Positions 53,163-63,461 of a DNA stretch of 64,000 nt are shown here, in pieces. The notes beneath the pieces were generated by a model. The model was not told the origin of the DNA, searched no databases, and worked only from the letters and a program-made list of their open reading frames with translations. The first letter of the stretch is position 1. Each line of letters starts with the position of its first letter. A program made the position numbers and the translations under genes. Origin of the DNA: Enterococcus sp. MMGLQ5-1 (GTDB lineage Bacteria > Bacillota > Bacilli > Lactobacillales > Streptococcaceae); contig NZ_JABJXU010000006.1 of NCBI RefSeq assembly GCF_013155265.1, forward strand, positions 1-64,000, written 5' to 3'.

Positions 53163-54832
53163 CATTCACCTCGTATAAATTTTCTCTCAATTTTTAGAAA
53201 ATTGGCATTAACATATAAGTCTTGAAAATTTTCAAACTCTTTATAAATACCATATGATTTTGGAATCAAATCAAATTGATTGGTTCTAATTTGGACATCA
53301 CTAATAAACAGATTATGTAAGCCTTTACGATTGATCTGCAAAGAATTAATTAAAGCATTAGTCTGGTTATGGTATAGCGCCTTACTCACCATATAGCAGC
53401 TTGGATTAACACCACTAATATAATGATGAGTACTTAAATAAATATGTTCTGATAATGTCCTAAGTCCAAGGGTATCAAATCCATTTAATAAATTCAAGAT
53501 TTCACCTTTATCTGTTACAACAATCCCCACACTTTTAACCTCATTAATGGCTTCACCAACTAATCTAGGCATTACATAGGCGATTTCCTCACGTTGAGCT
53601 TGACCCAGTAGCTTTTCAATCCAATCAAAAGTCAAAATTTCTAATTGACTACTCACTACCAAAACATATTCACCATTAATTGACTCACTAATATTTTCAT
53701 GCTTTACTGTAAAGGCGCGCAAAATCTCAAGACTGGCCTCTCGTTTGGAATCTAAAATAATTTCATAATTAAAATAAGAAGTTTTTATGAATATCGAATT
53801 CAATAGTCGCTCTAAATTCGCTATATTTCCTTCATCTTTAATAACAATGCTCACTAATGGAAAATTATCTTGAATAGGATATTGAAATAACCATTGACCA
53901 ATTGATTCATAATTTTCATAAATTTTAACACCTTTAGCATCTTTATTTGCTAAATCTTTACGAAGTAGATTTCTCTGTGCTTCTGGCACATAAGGCTTCG
54001 TCCCTGTTGACATGGCAGTCGAATTACTATGCACTCGCCATGAATAAATCACTTTGTTAATATGATAAATTTCTGTAAGTGCCAGATGATCCGTTAAACG
54101 CATCACAAATTCCCAATCTTGAGCGCCATTATAGCCTTTATCTTCACCACCAAGCTCAGAAAGTAATTCTTTTTTAAAAACAACAAAATGAGTAATCATA
54201 TTCATACATCTTAAAAAATCCGGATTAAACTCTGGTTTAAGATAGGGATCAAAATGATGGTTGCCATGTTCATCAATTTTATCCTCATCTGAATAAATAA
54301 AGCATAGCTGTGGATATTGATTAATTACAAGTACATTTTCAAAAAGGGCATTTGGATAAAGATAATCATCGTGGTCAAAAAGTGCGATATAGTCACCAGT
54401 AGCCACTTCAAAACCGCGATTAGTGGCCCCGGCAATATGATGATTGGTAGATAAAAATTCTGTAACGATTCTTGTATCTTTACGCGCATATTCATTAATT
54501 TTATCACGAACAGCAGCATTTGGAGAACAATCATCAACAATAACTAGCTCCCAATTTTCATAAGCCTGTGCATGAACAGATTCGATTGCCTCCACTAGCA
54601 TTCCTAAATCTGTGTTGTAGGTAGGCATAATAATAGAAATTAGTGGCTGATAAACAAATGCTTCCGCTTTTTTTCTCATCGCTGCTAATTCTGAATTTGA
54701 AGGCATCATTTCCGACAGCATCGTTTGCTGTAATTTTTCCATCGGATTAATCGCATAAGCTCTTCTAAACTTCTGATACTGGCGTTTAATAATCGGGTAC
54801 TTAGATAAATGACGCTTTAAAATTTTTTTCAT
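53162..54832 (-). CDS. Family 2 glycosyltransferase of the polysaccharide cluster
   Basis: A 556-residue protein with a GT2 domain at about residues 65-300: ISIIMPTYNTDLGMLVEAI and the DxD-like IALFDHDDYLYPNA, later GAQDWEFVMRL. The C-terminal 200 residues form a second, poorly conserved region (PLVSIVIKDEGNIANLERLL) that may be a degenerate second GT2 domain. No membrane segment; cytosolic face. Probably adds a sugar to the lipid-linked repeat. Donor unknown. Confidence 0.88.
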   Translation of the reverse strand: MKKILKRHLSKYPIIKRQYQKFRRAYAINPMEKLQQTMLSEMMPSNSELAAMRKKAEAFVYQPLISIIMPTYNTDLGMLVEAIESVHAQAYENWELVIVDDCSPNAAVRDKINEYARKDTRIVTEFLSTNHHIAGATNRGFEVATGDYIALFDHDDYLYPNALFENVLVINQYPQLCFIYSDEDKIDEHGNHHFDPYLKPEFNPDFLRCMNMITHFVVFKKELLSELGGEDKGYNGAQDWEFVMRLTDHLALTEIYHINKVIYSWRVHSNSTAMSTGTKPYVPEAQRNLLRKDLANKDAKGVKIYENYESIGQWLFQYPIQDNFPLVSIVIKDEGNIANLERLLNSIFIKTSYFNYEIILDSKREASLEILRAFTVKHENISESINGEYVLVVSSQLEILTFDWIEKLLGQAQREEIAYVMPRLVGEAINEVKSVGIVVTDKGEILNLLNGFDTLGLRTLSEHIYLSTHHYISGVNPSCYMVSKALYHNQTNALINSLQINRKGLHNLFISDVQIRTNQFDLIPKSYGIYKEFENFQDLYVNANFLKIERKFIRGE

Positions 54833-54848
54833 TATACATCCTCAAATA

Positions 54849-56729
54849 CTATCTTTTATTCAATTTTCTCAAAATATAATTTTTAACTCGACGTAAAAAA
54901 GTTTTAACAGAATTAAATTTGACAGCTTGCTTATTCTGATTACCAATATCTGTAAGTAGCTCTATTGCACCTAATTTACCTGCAAGAGTCCCCTGCTGAT
55001 CAAAAGGTGGAAATGCCGCAATTTTCTTTGTAATCTGACGTAAATAAAATTTTAAATTTAAATATTCTACTGCTGCATATTTATCCGTCATAATTGTTTT
55101 GATGTAATAATTTGCATCCTGGGCAATAAACGGATACGAGCGTTCAATGGCATGAGAAATTGTACCGTCAACTGGTAAAGGCTCTTCTGGAAAATCCTCA
55201 TACTGCCATTCAACCTGAAATAATTTAGCCATCGCCTTAGGTCTAAACCAAAAAACCGAACCTAATGGTGCTACTACTTGATGCTCACCATCAATTGGCA
55301 CATTAACCCCTAAACGTTTCAATAATGATTTCGTATTTTCAACATTATTTGGATCCGGAGTCCATTCTTTTTGAACCGTCCAAAAAAAATCACCATGATT
55401 AGGCTCTGGTGCAACGGCTAAGCCTAATTGGTTATCTGATTCAAATAAATGAATCACATTTTCAACATACGGCTTAGTGCCATAGATATTCACATTACAT
55501 TTATGAGCAAAGCTATAGCCTACGGTCTGATTCCCTAATTGAGTAGTTTTCTTATCATGAGAATAACAAATTAAATCATAACCACCGTTTAAAACAATCT
55601 CACGAGCCCCAACTAATAGCGCCGAAACATCTCTTCCACGGTTATTTACTAAAATAACTTTGACCTGATTTGTCAAAGCTGAAAATTTCTCTTCAATTTG
55701 ATTAATCAAATGCTGCTGGCTAGTTGTTACAAAAACGTCAACATTAGCTGGCATATTTTTAGCGTACGCTAAATAATCATCGATTAAATCCTCGAAATAA
55801 AGATGAAGAATAAAAGCAATTCTTAGACGATTCTTCTGTGCTACTGAATACTCAGAAGGTAATATTTCGACATTAGCCATGTTTTTGTAAATATCGTAAT
55901 AGTGATAATTTGGCAAAATACTTGGCCCAATTAATTCAAACGGATAGTCAGTTTGATTTTTAATAAAGTCAAATAACTCAGGATTTTGTTCACCACTTCC
56001 CTGTTCCACATATTGCTGTAAATCATTAAAAGCCGCCCGTTTTTTAAAAATTGGACATCGTAATTCTTTCACCATTAAATGCGGAATATAGTAAATTGGC
56101 GCAATCGTGTTCGGATAAAAATGATCAGTATCCACAGAAACCTGCCATTTATAGCCTAAGTCAGCAAAATATCTGGTAAAAACTGTTTCATGGTGTCCAA
56201 CACTCATGTCATAGGAAGTAATTTCTGGCATATCATACCAATATTTTTCCCAATCCATTGTATTAAATAAGCTGGACCTAATTGCAATCCAATGTGATTG
56301 AATGTGATCAGGATAGTATCCGTAATATGCTGTTGGTAAAAGATGAGGTGGTAATTGCATTTCACCAACCTTAGTTAAGCCCCAAAAATCAATTTCTTTG
56401 TTTTGGTCCATTTTATCAAAAGTCTCTTTGAATGGATAAAGTGGTCCCATAATGGTATTGTTTAACAAGATTAGCTCATCATACGACTTTAAATCAGAGC
56501 CAAGCTTCCTAATACCCTCTTGATAAGCACCTACATCCAAACCATGATTTTCTCTTTCAATTACCTCGCCAAACTTTAATAATTTCTTTTTATTGGCTTC
56601 ATCAAGGCTACCATTAACTACAGTAATTATTTTTTGAGTATTCTTACTCAAATCTGTTAAAAAATAATCAACATAGTCATGGACTGTGCCTGCTGAATCA
56701 TAAAAAAAGTAAATTGCTATCCGTTTCAT
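54849..56729 (-). CDS. rgpF: Rhamnan synthesis protein F
   Basis: A 626-residue RgpF-family glycosyltransferase. The opening KRIAIYFFYDSAGTVHDYVDYFLTDL and the motif ERENHGLDVGAYQEGI are typical, and a second half holds VNNRGRDVSALLVGA and YSHDKKTT, with VAPEPNHGDFFW. RgpF acts in rhamnose polysaccharide assembly in streptococci and lactococci. The rml and rgpA/rgpB genes are not in this window. Confidence 0.92.
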   Translation of the reverse strand: MKRIAIYFFYDSAGTVHDYVDYFLTDLSKNTQKIITVVNGSLDEANKKKLLKFGEVIERENHGLDVGAYQEGIRKLGSDLKSYDELILLNNTIMGPLYPFKETFDKMDQNKEIDFWGLTKVGEMQLPPHLLPTAYYGYYPDHIQSHWIAIRSSLFNTMDWEKYWYDMPEITSYDMSVGHHETVFTRYFADLGYKWQVSVDTDHFYPNTIAPIYYIPHLMVKELRCPIFKKRAAFNDLQQYVEQGSGEQNPELFDFIKNQTDYPFELIGPSILPNYHYYDIYKNMANVEILPSEYSVAQKNRLRIAFILHLYFEDLIDDYLAYAKNMPANVDVFVTTSQQHLINQIEEKFSALTNQVKVILVNNRGRDVSALLVGAREIVLNGGYDLICYSHDKKTTQLGNQTVGYSFAHKCNVNIYGTKPYVENVIHLFESDNQLGLAVAPEPNHGDFFWTVQKEWTPDPNNVENTKSLLKRLGVNVPIDGEHQVVAPLGSVFWFRPKAMAKLFQVEWQYEDFPEEPLPVDGTISHAIERSYPFIAQDANYYIKTIMTDKYAAVEYLNLKFYLRQITKKIAAFPPFDQQGTLAGKLGAIELLTDIGNQNKQAVKFNSVKTFLRRVKNYILRKLNKR

Positions 56730-56769
56730 CCCTTAACACCCTCACAAATCTCTCACAATATAGATAAAA

Positions 56770-57801
56770 CTATTTCTTATCATTTGAAGCACGATGCAAA
56801 AAAACCTTGAAAACTTTATACCAAAATGAATTTTTTATTTCATTCAATTCTTGATTTTTTTGCAATAGCTCAGCTTCCTTAGAAGCTAATAGCTGATTCT
56901 GAATAGCCAAATGTTTTTTCAACTCAGAGAGCTCATTGTTAAAAAGAAAAATTTGCTTATCCTTTTCTTTACTAAGCTCATGCCATTTATGATTTTGAAC
57001 TTTCAAACCAAAACGATTTAATTCATTCGCCGCAATGTTTTCAAAAAATAAATCTGGGTACTTGTTAATATATTGCCATTGCGTCTCATTAAGCTTCTTC
57101 AAACGTTTTAGATACTTTTTACCATCAGTTATGCTACTGTCACTATTTTCTAAACGTCTATAGACAACAGTCGCCTCATCTAAATAATAAACTTTTGATT
57201 GCGCAAATAGTTCTAATTGAATGTCAAAAGTATCATCAGCCGTTTCCTGATTAATTTCTTGATTAATCTTTTGCATTAACTCTGTCCTGACCAGCCAAGA
57301 GCCAGACATGGTCATTGTCAATAATACCAGATGTGTCGCAAAATTCTCAGGATTGGCTGCAACCAAATTTTTATTGACAGCACGCTCGATGGTGCCATCA
57401 ATATTCAGAATATCATAGTCTGTATATACTTGTCCGAAATCTACATGAGCTTCTAAAAGAGCAACCTGTTTTGAAAGCTTTGCCGGATCAAGCCAATAAT
57501 CATCGCCATCTAAACGAGCAATGTATTTACCCTTTGCTAATTTGCAAACATTAATCCAATTTTTTGCAATACCAAGATTTTCAGAATTTAAAATTAATTT
57601 AATTTTTGGATATTTTTCTTCTAACTGCTTTAAAATTTCAATGCTACCATCCGTAGAGCAATCATCAGCAATGATTAATTCAAAATTTTCGTAGTCTTGT
57701 TTAAAGACGCTTTCAACAGCTTCTTTTATATATAATTTTTTATTATAATTAGTTATGATTACACTTACTAAAGGTTTTCTCGATTTTTCAATATTTTTCA
57801 T
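56770..57801 (-). CDS. Family 2 glycosyltransferase with C-terminal coiled coil
   Basis: A GT2 enzyme of 343 residues: VSVIITNYNKKLYIKEAVESV and the DxD in YIARLDGDDYWLDP. After residue about 260 it turns into a coiled coil (SELKKHLAIQNQLLASKEAE) and a basic hydrophobic end that may touch the membrane. The start is at 57801 (MKNIEKS) with GAGGGAG upstream; a longer frame to 57846 has no site. It corresponds in position to rgpE-type genes, but I do not assign that name. Confidence 0.87.
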   Translation of the reverse strand: MKNIEKSRKPLVSVIITNYNKKLYIKEAVESVFKQDYENFELIIADDCSTDGSIEILKQLEEKYPKIKLILNSENLGIAKNWINVCKLAKGKYIARLDGDDYWLDPAKLSKQVALLEAHVDFGQVYTDYDILNIDGTIERAVNKNLVAANPENFATHLVLLTMTMSGSWLVRTELMQKINQEINQETADDTFDIQLELFAQSKVYYLDEATVVYRRLENSDSSITDGKKYLKRLKKLNETQWQYINKYPDLFFENIAANELNRFGLKVQNHKWHELSKEKDKQIFLFNNELSELKKHLAIQNQLLASKEAELLQKNQELNEIKNSFWYKVFKVFLHRASNDKK

Positions 57802-57854
57802 ATCAATCTCCCTCAACTTTAAGTAAATACAAATTACACTAAACAATCTGATAA

Positions 57855-58700
57855 CTAATATGGAAAAGAGTTAATCAATTTTTCTTGAATATCTTTCAAG
57901 GTACTTATTTTTTGATAATTAGTAATAACTTGCGCATGTGCAGCAGCATCAAAAATCAAATCAGCCGCCAAAAACTGATAATCTTTACCAATCGCCGAAT
58001 AATAATCTAAGAATTTATTACCATATTTACCGCCATTACCATTTAGGTTGGACAATGGGACATGAATATTTGGTATACCAAAGCTATCCGCAACAATCAA
58101 GCCGTGAAGAGAAGAAGATAAAATCAATTTACATTGTTTTATTAAATCGGCTACTTTTTCGGGCTCTTGTTTTACAGAAATCAATAAATATTTTTCAGAC
58201 TCTGAGTTAACCTTATCCATTAACGATTGCTTTTCATCGGAAAAATGGAGTATTATCCCAATTTTATCTAATTTTTCCACTTCATTAGTATAAATTAAGC
58301 TACATAATAACCCTGGATCTCCTAAGGCAATATTTTGCCACTTGCTCCCCAATTGTTTTCTGGTAATTTCACCTCGGACTGCATGAAAAGTCAAATTATT
58401 ATTATCCTCAGTTTTTTGGTAATCCAACATCATACCAGAGCCCCAGATGTTTAAAGGATAATCAACTTTCATAAAAAAATCTAAAATCGAACCTACTGAA
58501 ATCAAATCATACTTAATATGGTTATCAATCGAACTGGAGGCATAGAGTTCTACTTTTTTTCTAAATAAACGTTGGATAATATCAGCACCTAGCTCATCAC
58601 CGAAGTTAATAAAGCCCGGCTCACGATACTGCCATAATTTTATTGGAGAATTTAGGTATTTAATTTTAAAGTACCTAAAATCAAAATTTTTTTTTAGCAT
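57855..58700 (-). CDS. Polysaccharide pyruvyl transferase family protein
   Basis: A 281-residue protein with the motifs INFGDELGADIIQRLF near the start, HAVRGEITRKQLG, ALGDPGLLCS, and near the C-terminus SSSLHGLIVADSFGIPNI, the hallmark of pyruvyl transferases. These add a ketal-linked pyruvate to a sugar, giving negative charge. The start overlaps the rgpD stop by three bases (TGATG). The acceptor sugar is unknown. Confidence 0.9.
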   Translation of the reverse strand: MLKKNFDFRYFKIKYLNSPIKLWQYREPGFINFGDELGADIIQRLFRKKVELYASSSIDNHIKYDLISVGSILDFFMKVDYPLNIWGSGMMLDYQKTEDNNNLTFHAVRGEITRKQLGSKWQNIALGDPGLLCSLIYTNEVEKLDKIGIILHFSDEKQSLMDKVNSESEKYLLISVKQEPEKVADLIKQCKLILSSSLHGLIVADSFGIPNIHVPLSNLNGNGGKYGNKFLDYYSAIGKDYQFLAADLIFDAAAHAQVITNYQKISTLKDIQEKLINSFPY

Positions 58701-59890
58701 CAGCTTAGTGTAATCCTCTCAGAAATTTTCCAATATTTATCATTTGGAAAGCTGCCCGAACTAATAATTTCAAAAGGTGTTGCCTCTTCATAATTAGCAT
58801 ATTCTTCACTACGATCACGCTTTTTCACACTAATCAAGGATGTATACTTACCATCTGGAAAAATATTTTCTAATTCAATATGATAATTTCGAGATTGCCC
58901 AGCAATCATCGTCTGTTTTTCATCCATTTTTTCATCTGTAACATATCGATAAATCCATCGACCAGTTGGATCCATAAGTACAAAAGTGACTACTGGATCA
59001 TCAATATCAACTTTAGATTCAAAATTTAAGTCGAAAATAACCTGTTCGTTTGAAACAGCAACCTTGGAATTAAGCTTAACCCTTTGTGCTGCTTCGGCTT
59101 CTTCTACACGAGTTTCTTCAGGTTCGTCAACTGCTTCTCCAATTTCATTTTGGCGATTAAGCTCGCGGTAACGCTTAGCAACCTCAAGGGGCGTACCATC
59201 AATCTCTAGTTGTCCATCGTTAATTAAAATCGCCCGATTACAGAAATTTTGAACAGCTCCCATGTCATGAGTAACAAGAATAACCGTTTTATTTTCTTTT
59301 TTCAATTGCGCAAAATGATCAAAACATTTCCTTTGAAATGCCTCATCTCCGACCGCTAAAACTTCATCCAAGATTAAAACATCCGATTTGGCCTTAATAG
59401 CTACTGAAAACGCCAATCGAACCTGCATTCCACTGGAATAGTTTTTTAATTTTTGATGCATAAAATCTCGTAATTCAGCAAATTCAACGATCTCTTCATA
59501 CATCCCATCAATTTCTTTAGTTGAAAAGCCGAGTAATGCACCGTTTAAATAGACATTTTCACGACCAGTTAATTCAGGATTGAAGCCAACTCCCAGCTCA
59601 ATAAAAGAAACAAGCTTACCATTAATTGCTACATTTCCTTTTTCAGGTACATAGATTTGTGAAATAATTTTTAAAAGTGTTGATTTACCACTACCGTTTC
59701 GACCAACAATTCCAAAAAAATCGCCTTTATTTACCTCAAAATCAATATCTTCCAAAACTTTTTGTTCTGTGTAACCTTTAACGCCCTTAAAGACGTTAAC
59801 CAAGGTTGTTCTAAGTGATTGTGACACATCTGTTGGTAAACGAAAAGATTTACTAACATGGTCAACTTTAACTGCAATATTTTTTTCCAT
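58700..59890 (-). CDS. rgpD: Polysaccharide ABC exporter ATPase (RgpD/Wzt/TagH type)
   Basis: A 396-residue ATPase of the polysaccharide/teichoic acid exporters. Walker A GRNGSGKST near residue 67, signature YSSGMQVRLAF and Walker B VLILDEVLAVGDEAFQ. The last 150 residues form a Wzt-like beta domain (VVTFVLMDPTGRWIYRY), thought to recognise the polymer. ATG at 59890 lies one base after the rgpC stop, with GGAG upstream; a frame opens six codons earlier inside rgpC. Confidence 0.94.
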   Translation of the reverse strand: MEKNIAVKVDHVSKSFRLPTDVSQSLRTTLVNVFKGVKGYTEQKVLEDIDFEVNKGDFFGIVGRNGSGKSTLLKIISQIYVPEKGNVAINGKLVSFIELGVGFNPELTGRENVYLNGALLGFSTKEIDGMYEEIVEFAELRDFMHQKLKNYSSGMQVRLAFSVAIKAKSDVLILDEVLAVGDEAFQRKCFDHFAQLKKENKTVILVTHDMGAVQNFCNRAILINDGQLEIDGTPLEVAKRYRELNRQNEIGEAVDEPEETRVEEAEAAQRVKLNSKVAVSNEQVIFDLNFESKVDIDDPVVTFVLMDPTGRWIYRYVTDEKMDEKQTMIAGQSRNYHIELENIFPDGKYTSLISVKKRDRSEEYANYEEATPFEIISSGSFPNDKYWKISERITLS

Positions 59891-59891
59891 A

Positions 59892-60692
59892 TTAAAGAAT
59901 CTCCGCAAATTTTTTTGAGCTATGTTTGAATACTGAATAACCGATTAATAAAACAACAAAAGGTATAAAGTAAGGAATCCACATAAATTTTGTTGAAACC
60001 ATTTGACTGATTATAATATTTTGATCACTAATTAATAAATGTCGCGCATCTTGAATGATTTGCGCAAGTGGATTCATCATCATTACCTTCGCTATAGTTG
60101 GACTTGTATTAATCACCATTGTAATTGGATAAATAATAGGTGTTGCGTACATTCCAGCTTGCATGACCACTTCCCATATCGGTGCAATATCTCGAAAACG
60201 AACAAATAAGGTTGCCAGTAAAAATGCAATTCCTAAAGAAAAAATATACAGCTCGACAAATAATAAGGGTGCTAGTAAGGCAAATGGAGACAAGCTAACA
60301 CCATTAATCAAGGCGAAAGCAATAACAACAAGCAAATTAATCAAAAAATTAATCATCGCATTGATAGATACAGAAATAACGACAATTTCTTTTGGAAAAT
60401 CAAGCTTTCTCAATAAATCACCGCGCGCAACAATAGAGGTTAAACCCATTGAGGTGGTTTCTTGAAAAAAATTCCACATAATCATACCTAAAAGTAAGGC
60501 CACAGCAAAATGTGGAATGTCCTGTCCTAATCTTAAAAAATGAATAAACACCAAATACATCACACTAAATAGCATGATAGGCTTTAAAATGGACCATAAG
60601 TGTCCAATCAAGCTTCCTTGATAACGTAATTTAAAATCTGTTTTCACTAATTCTTTAAGTAAAATTCGATCTTTTTTTGAAAACAAAAACAT
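59892..60692 (-). CDS. rgpC: Polysaccharide ABC exporter permease
   Basis: A 266-residue ABC-2 type permease with six membrane segments, opening with the basic amphipathic helix KKDRILLKELVKTDFKLRYQGSLIGHLWS, typical of RgpC/TagG/Wzm proteins. With RgpD it flips lipid-linked polysaccharide across the membrane. It is the first gene of the cluster; AAGGAG lies 6 bases before the ATG. No terminator was found between murF and this gene in the other direction of view, so its promoter is not clear. Confidence 0.94.
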   Translation of the reverse strand: MFLFSKKDRILLKELVKTDFKLRYQGSLIGHLWSILKPIMLFSVMYLVFIHFLRLGQDIPHFAVALLLGMIMWNFFQETTSMGLTSIVARGDLLRKLDFPKEIVVISVSINAMINFLINLLVVIAFALINGVSLSPFALLAPLLFVELYIFSLGIAFLLATLFVRFRDIAPIWEVVMQAGMYATPIIYPITMVINTSPTIAKVMMMNPLAQIIQDARHLLISDQNIIISQMVSTKFMWIPYFIPFVVLLIGYSVFKHSSKKFAEIL

Positions 60693-60875
60693 GATTTCTC
60701 CTTAATTAATAACCAATTTTTTTAATGATTATTTGTAGTATCACTTTTCTTTAATTAAAAATGGCTACAAAACATATTTAAGTATACACTATGTGCTAAT
60801 ATAATTCATCTTACGTTAAGTAATTAACAATAAATAATTAACAACTCTTAACATATAAATATACTTTAAACTCAC

Positions 60876-62234
60876 CTATTTTTCTAATAATTTTTCAACA
60901 GCCTGATCTAAATGCATACTATTTGAGCCCTTCAAAAGTACTTGATCTGTAGCCGAAACACAGTCTAATAAATCTTCAATCAGCTCGGATTTCTCATCTA
61001 TATTTGCATTTTTTTGATAAAACCGAACTGCGCCTCGTGGATAAATCTCTGCTGCCAGCTCTGCTAATGGCCACATTTCTTCACCGTACAAAAATAGCCT
61101 TTGAAGCTTTTCTGGATTAAGATGTAAAATCATCGATTGATGTAAGGCCTTCGATTCCGCTCCTAATTCTTTCATATCTGCTAAAACAGCAATTTTAGAT
61201 TGACCTGGCAATTCTAAAAAGGAGTCCAGGGTTAAGCCCATAGCAGTTGGATTAGCATTATAGACATCACTTAAAATTTCAATACCAGATTTTGAATACA
61301 ACCATTCTGTTCGGTTACGCGTTAGCTTTAAATTTACTAAGGCATGGTGAATTTTAGAGATTGTCAGCTGGTGTGTCGCTAGGCCGACATAAATCGCCAA
61401 AAGTGCATTTTTTGCATTATAAAGGCCACTAAGCGGTATTTCGAATTCACCTTCAGCAAAATTTACGGAAAAAAGACTTTTAGTTTTACCTTCCTTAAAA
61501 TTCGTAATAAAAATTTCACCACTCTCTCCAAAACGTTTAACTCGCTGCACCTTAATATATGGGTCTAATATTTCATCATCTGGTATCACTAATAACCCAT
61601 TCTCTGATAAACCATCCTGAATTTGCATTTTGCCTTCAGCAATTTTTTCTCGACTGCCAAAAAATTCAAGATGCGCTTCACCAATCATCGTAATAACAGC
61701 AATATCAGGACGTGCAATTTCTGAAAGCAAACGGATATCACCAAAATGATCCTGACCCATTTCCAATACTAAATAAGTCGTTTCCTCTGGCATGTGCAAA
61801 ATTGTATAGGGTAAGCCAATTTCATTATTATAATTACCCTGTGTTTTATATGTATGGCATGCTTCTGACATGACAGCAGCAATCATATCTTTAGTAGTTG
61901 TTTTACCGTTACTACCAGTTATTGCTATTACCTTAATATCCGAATGCTGTCTGACATAGCTTGCTAATTGTTGAAAGGCAACTAAATTATCTTTAACTTT
62001 AAGATATGGCATATTGCTGATATCCCGTTCTGAAAAGGTTGCGATTGCACCTTTTTCTTTTGCCAAATCGATAAAGTCATGACCATCTCTTGAGCCCCTA
62101 AGTGGTAGAAAGCAATCGCCTGCCTTAATTTTCCTAGAGTCAAATTCAAAATCACCAATTATTAAATCAGGGAACGATTGGTAATCATTTTCAGCCGAAA
62201 CAATTGCACCGATTTGATGTAAAGTTAGTTTCAT
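60876..62234 (-). CDS. murF: UDP-MurNAc-tripeptide-D-Ala-D-Ala ligase
   Basis: A 452-residue Mur ligase that adds D-Ala-D-Ala to UDP-MurNAc-tripeptide, completing the cytoplasmic peptidoglycan precursor. The ATP loop is AITGSNGKTTTKDMIA near residue 107, then GNYNNEIGLP, MGQDHFGDI and DVYNANPTAMGLTLD. It lies 61 bases after ddl, which makes its substrate D-Ala-D-Ala, so they form a natural pair. Confidence 0.97.
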   Translation of the reverse strand: MKLTLHQIGAIVSAENDYQSFPDLIIGDFEFDSRKIKAGDCFLPLRGSRDGHDFIDLAKEKGAIATFSERDISNMPYLKVKDNLVAFQQLASYVRQHSDIKVIAITGSNGKTTTKDMIAAVMSEACHTYKTQGNYNNEIGLPYTILHMPEETTYLVLEMGQDHFGDIRLLSEIARPDIAVITMIGEAHLEFFGSREKIAEGKMQIQDGLSENGLLVIPDDEILDPYIKVQRVKRFGESGEIFITNFKEGKTKSLFSVNFAEGEFEIPLSGLYNAKNALLAIYVGLATHQLTISKIHHALVNLKLTRNRTEWLYSKSGIEILSDVYNANPTAMGLTLDSFLELPGQSKIAVLADMKELGAESKALHQSMILHLNPEKLQRLFLYGEEMWPLAELAAEIYPRGAVRFYQKNANIDEKSELIEDLLDCVSATDQVLLKGSNSMHLDQAVEKLLEK

Positions 62235-62295
62235 TAATAAATCACTGCTTTCTATTCACTACTAAATATTCTTAATCCACGATTCACAATACAGA

Positions 62296-63351
62296 CTATT
62301 GTTCAAAATAGCTCTGTCTTAATTCAAAGCGTTCAACAGCTAACGTTAATAATTTTTCGATTAAATCCGCATAGGTCAAGCCCATATTTTCCCATAATAA
62401 TGGATACATTGAAAATTCAGTAAAGCCTGGCATTGTATTTAGCTCATTTAGGTAAACTTCATTATTTTCATCTAAGAAAAAATCACAGCGTGCCAGACCT
62501 GAACAATCTAATAATTGATAGGCCCTTTTGGCATAAATACGTACCTTATGCTTAACAGCATCATTAACCTGAGCTGGAATTTGCATCTCGATGCGGTTAT
62601 CAATATATTTAGAATTATAGTCATAAAAAGCGACATCCTTAACAATTTCTCCAGGCTCTGTTGTTTCGACTAGCTCATTACCTAAAACAGCTACCTCTAT
62701 TTCACGTGCAGCTAAACCCTGTTCAACCAAAATTCTTGAATCATATTTGGCTGCTATGGCTAAACCCGAAACCAATTCTGAAGAATTATCTGCTTTAGAG
62801 ATACCAACAGATGATCCCATATTAGCTGGTTTAATAAACATCGGATAATCCAATTTTTCTTCACAGCGATCAATGATTTGCTGGCTATTTTCGGCAAACT
62901 CACTTCGATTAAGTGCGATAAATTTAACCTGTGGGATACCTGCTGTCTCAAGTAATAATTTCGTCGTAATCTTGTCCATACCAGTCGCCGATGCCAGAAC
63001 ACCTACACCTACATAAGGCATTTTAATTGTTTCTAAAAAGCCCTGAATCGTTCCATCCTCTCCCATTGGACCATGTAAAACTGGAAAGCAAATTGCCTTT
63101 GCTTCATAAATTTCGCTTGGCGAAATTTTATCTGCTAGAGTAATACTTTGATTAGTTAATAATTCTTCTTGTGTATTCGGCTTAATGTCAAAATGCTTAC
63201 CACGAATAAAGTCCCCTGCCTGAGTAATAAAGTAAGTTTTAACAAAATAGCGATTATAATCGATCGCACTCAATACCGAAAAAGCTGAAAGGATAGATAC
63301 CTCACGTTCAGCGCTACGACCGCCATATAGCATCACTATTGTTTGTTTCAT
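62296..63351 (-). CDS. ddl: D-alanine-D-alanine ligase
   Basis: A 351-residue ATP-grasp ligase. [17 protein letters not shown] at the start, [30 protein letters not shown], and the C-terminal [11 protein letters not shown] are standard. The residue before the third domain ([17 protein letters not shown]) contains EIEVAVLGN as usual. Whether it makes D-Ala-D-Ala or D-Ala-D-Lac was not resolved here. GGGAGG precedes the ATG. Confidence 0.97.
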   Translation of the reverse strand: MKQTIVMLYGGRSAEREVSILSAFSVLSAIDYNRYFVKTYFITQAGDFIRGKHFDIKPNTQEELLTNQSITLADKISPSEIYEAKAICFPVLHGPMGEDGTIQGFLETIKMPYVGVGVLASATGMDKITTKLLLETAGIPQVKFIALNRSEFAENSQQIIDRCEEKLDYPMFIKPANMGSSVGISKADNSSELVSGLAIAAKYDSRILVEQGLAAREIEVAVLGNELVETTEPGEIVKDVAFYDYNSKYIDNRIEMQIPAQVNDAVKHKVRIYAKRAYQLLDCSGLARCDFFLDENNEVYLNELNTMPGFTEFSMYPLLWENMGLTYADLIEKLLTLAVERFELRQSYFEQ

Positions 63352-63419
63352 ATTTGCCTCCCATAATCTATTGATAGATTGATATTTCTCTATAATTATT
63401 ATTACTATATTTTATCATA

Positions 63420-63453
63420 TAAAAAAACCCAAAGTACAAGAAGACTTTGAGTT
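63420..63453 (-). terminator. Terminator after ackA
   Basis: On the minus strand AACTCAAAGT pairs with ACTTTGGGTT (one G-U), eight-base loop, then seven T, directly after the ackA stop at 63462. Confidence 0.92.
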
Positions 63454-63461
63454 TTTTATTT

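Noticed and set aside
60693-60875. Response-regulator boxes (TTAAC repeats) near murF-rgpC
   Set aside because: The TTAAC copies are spaced 14 and 10 bp, not a regular 11 bp, so I treat them as AT-rich chance.
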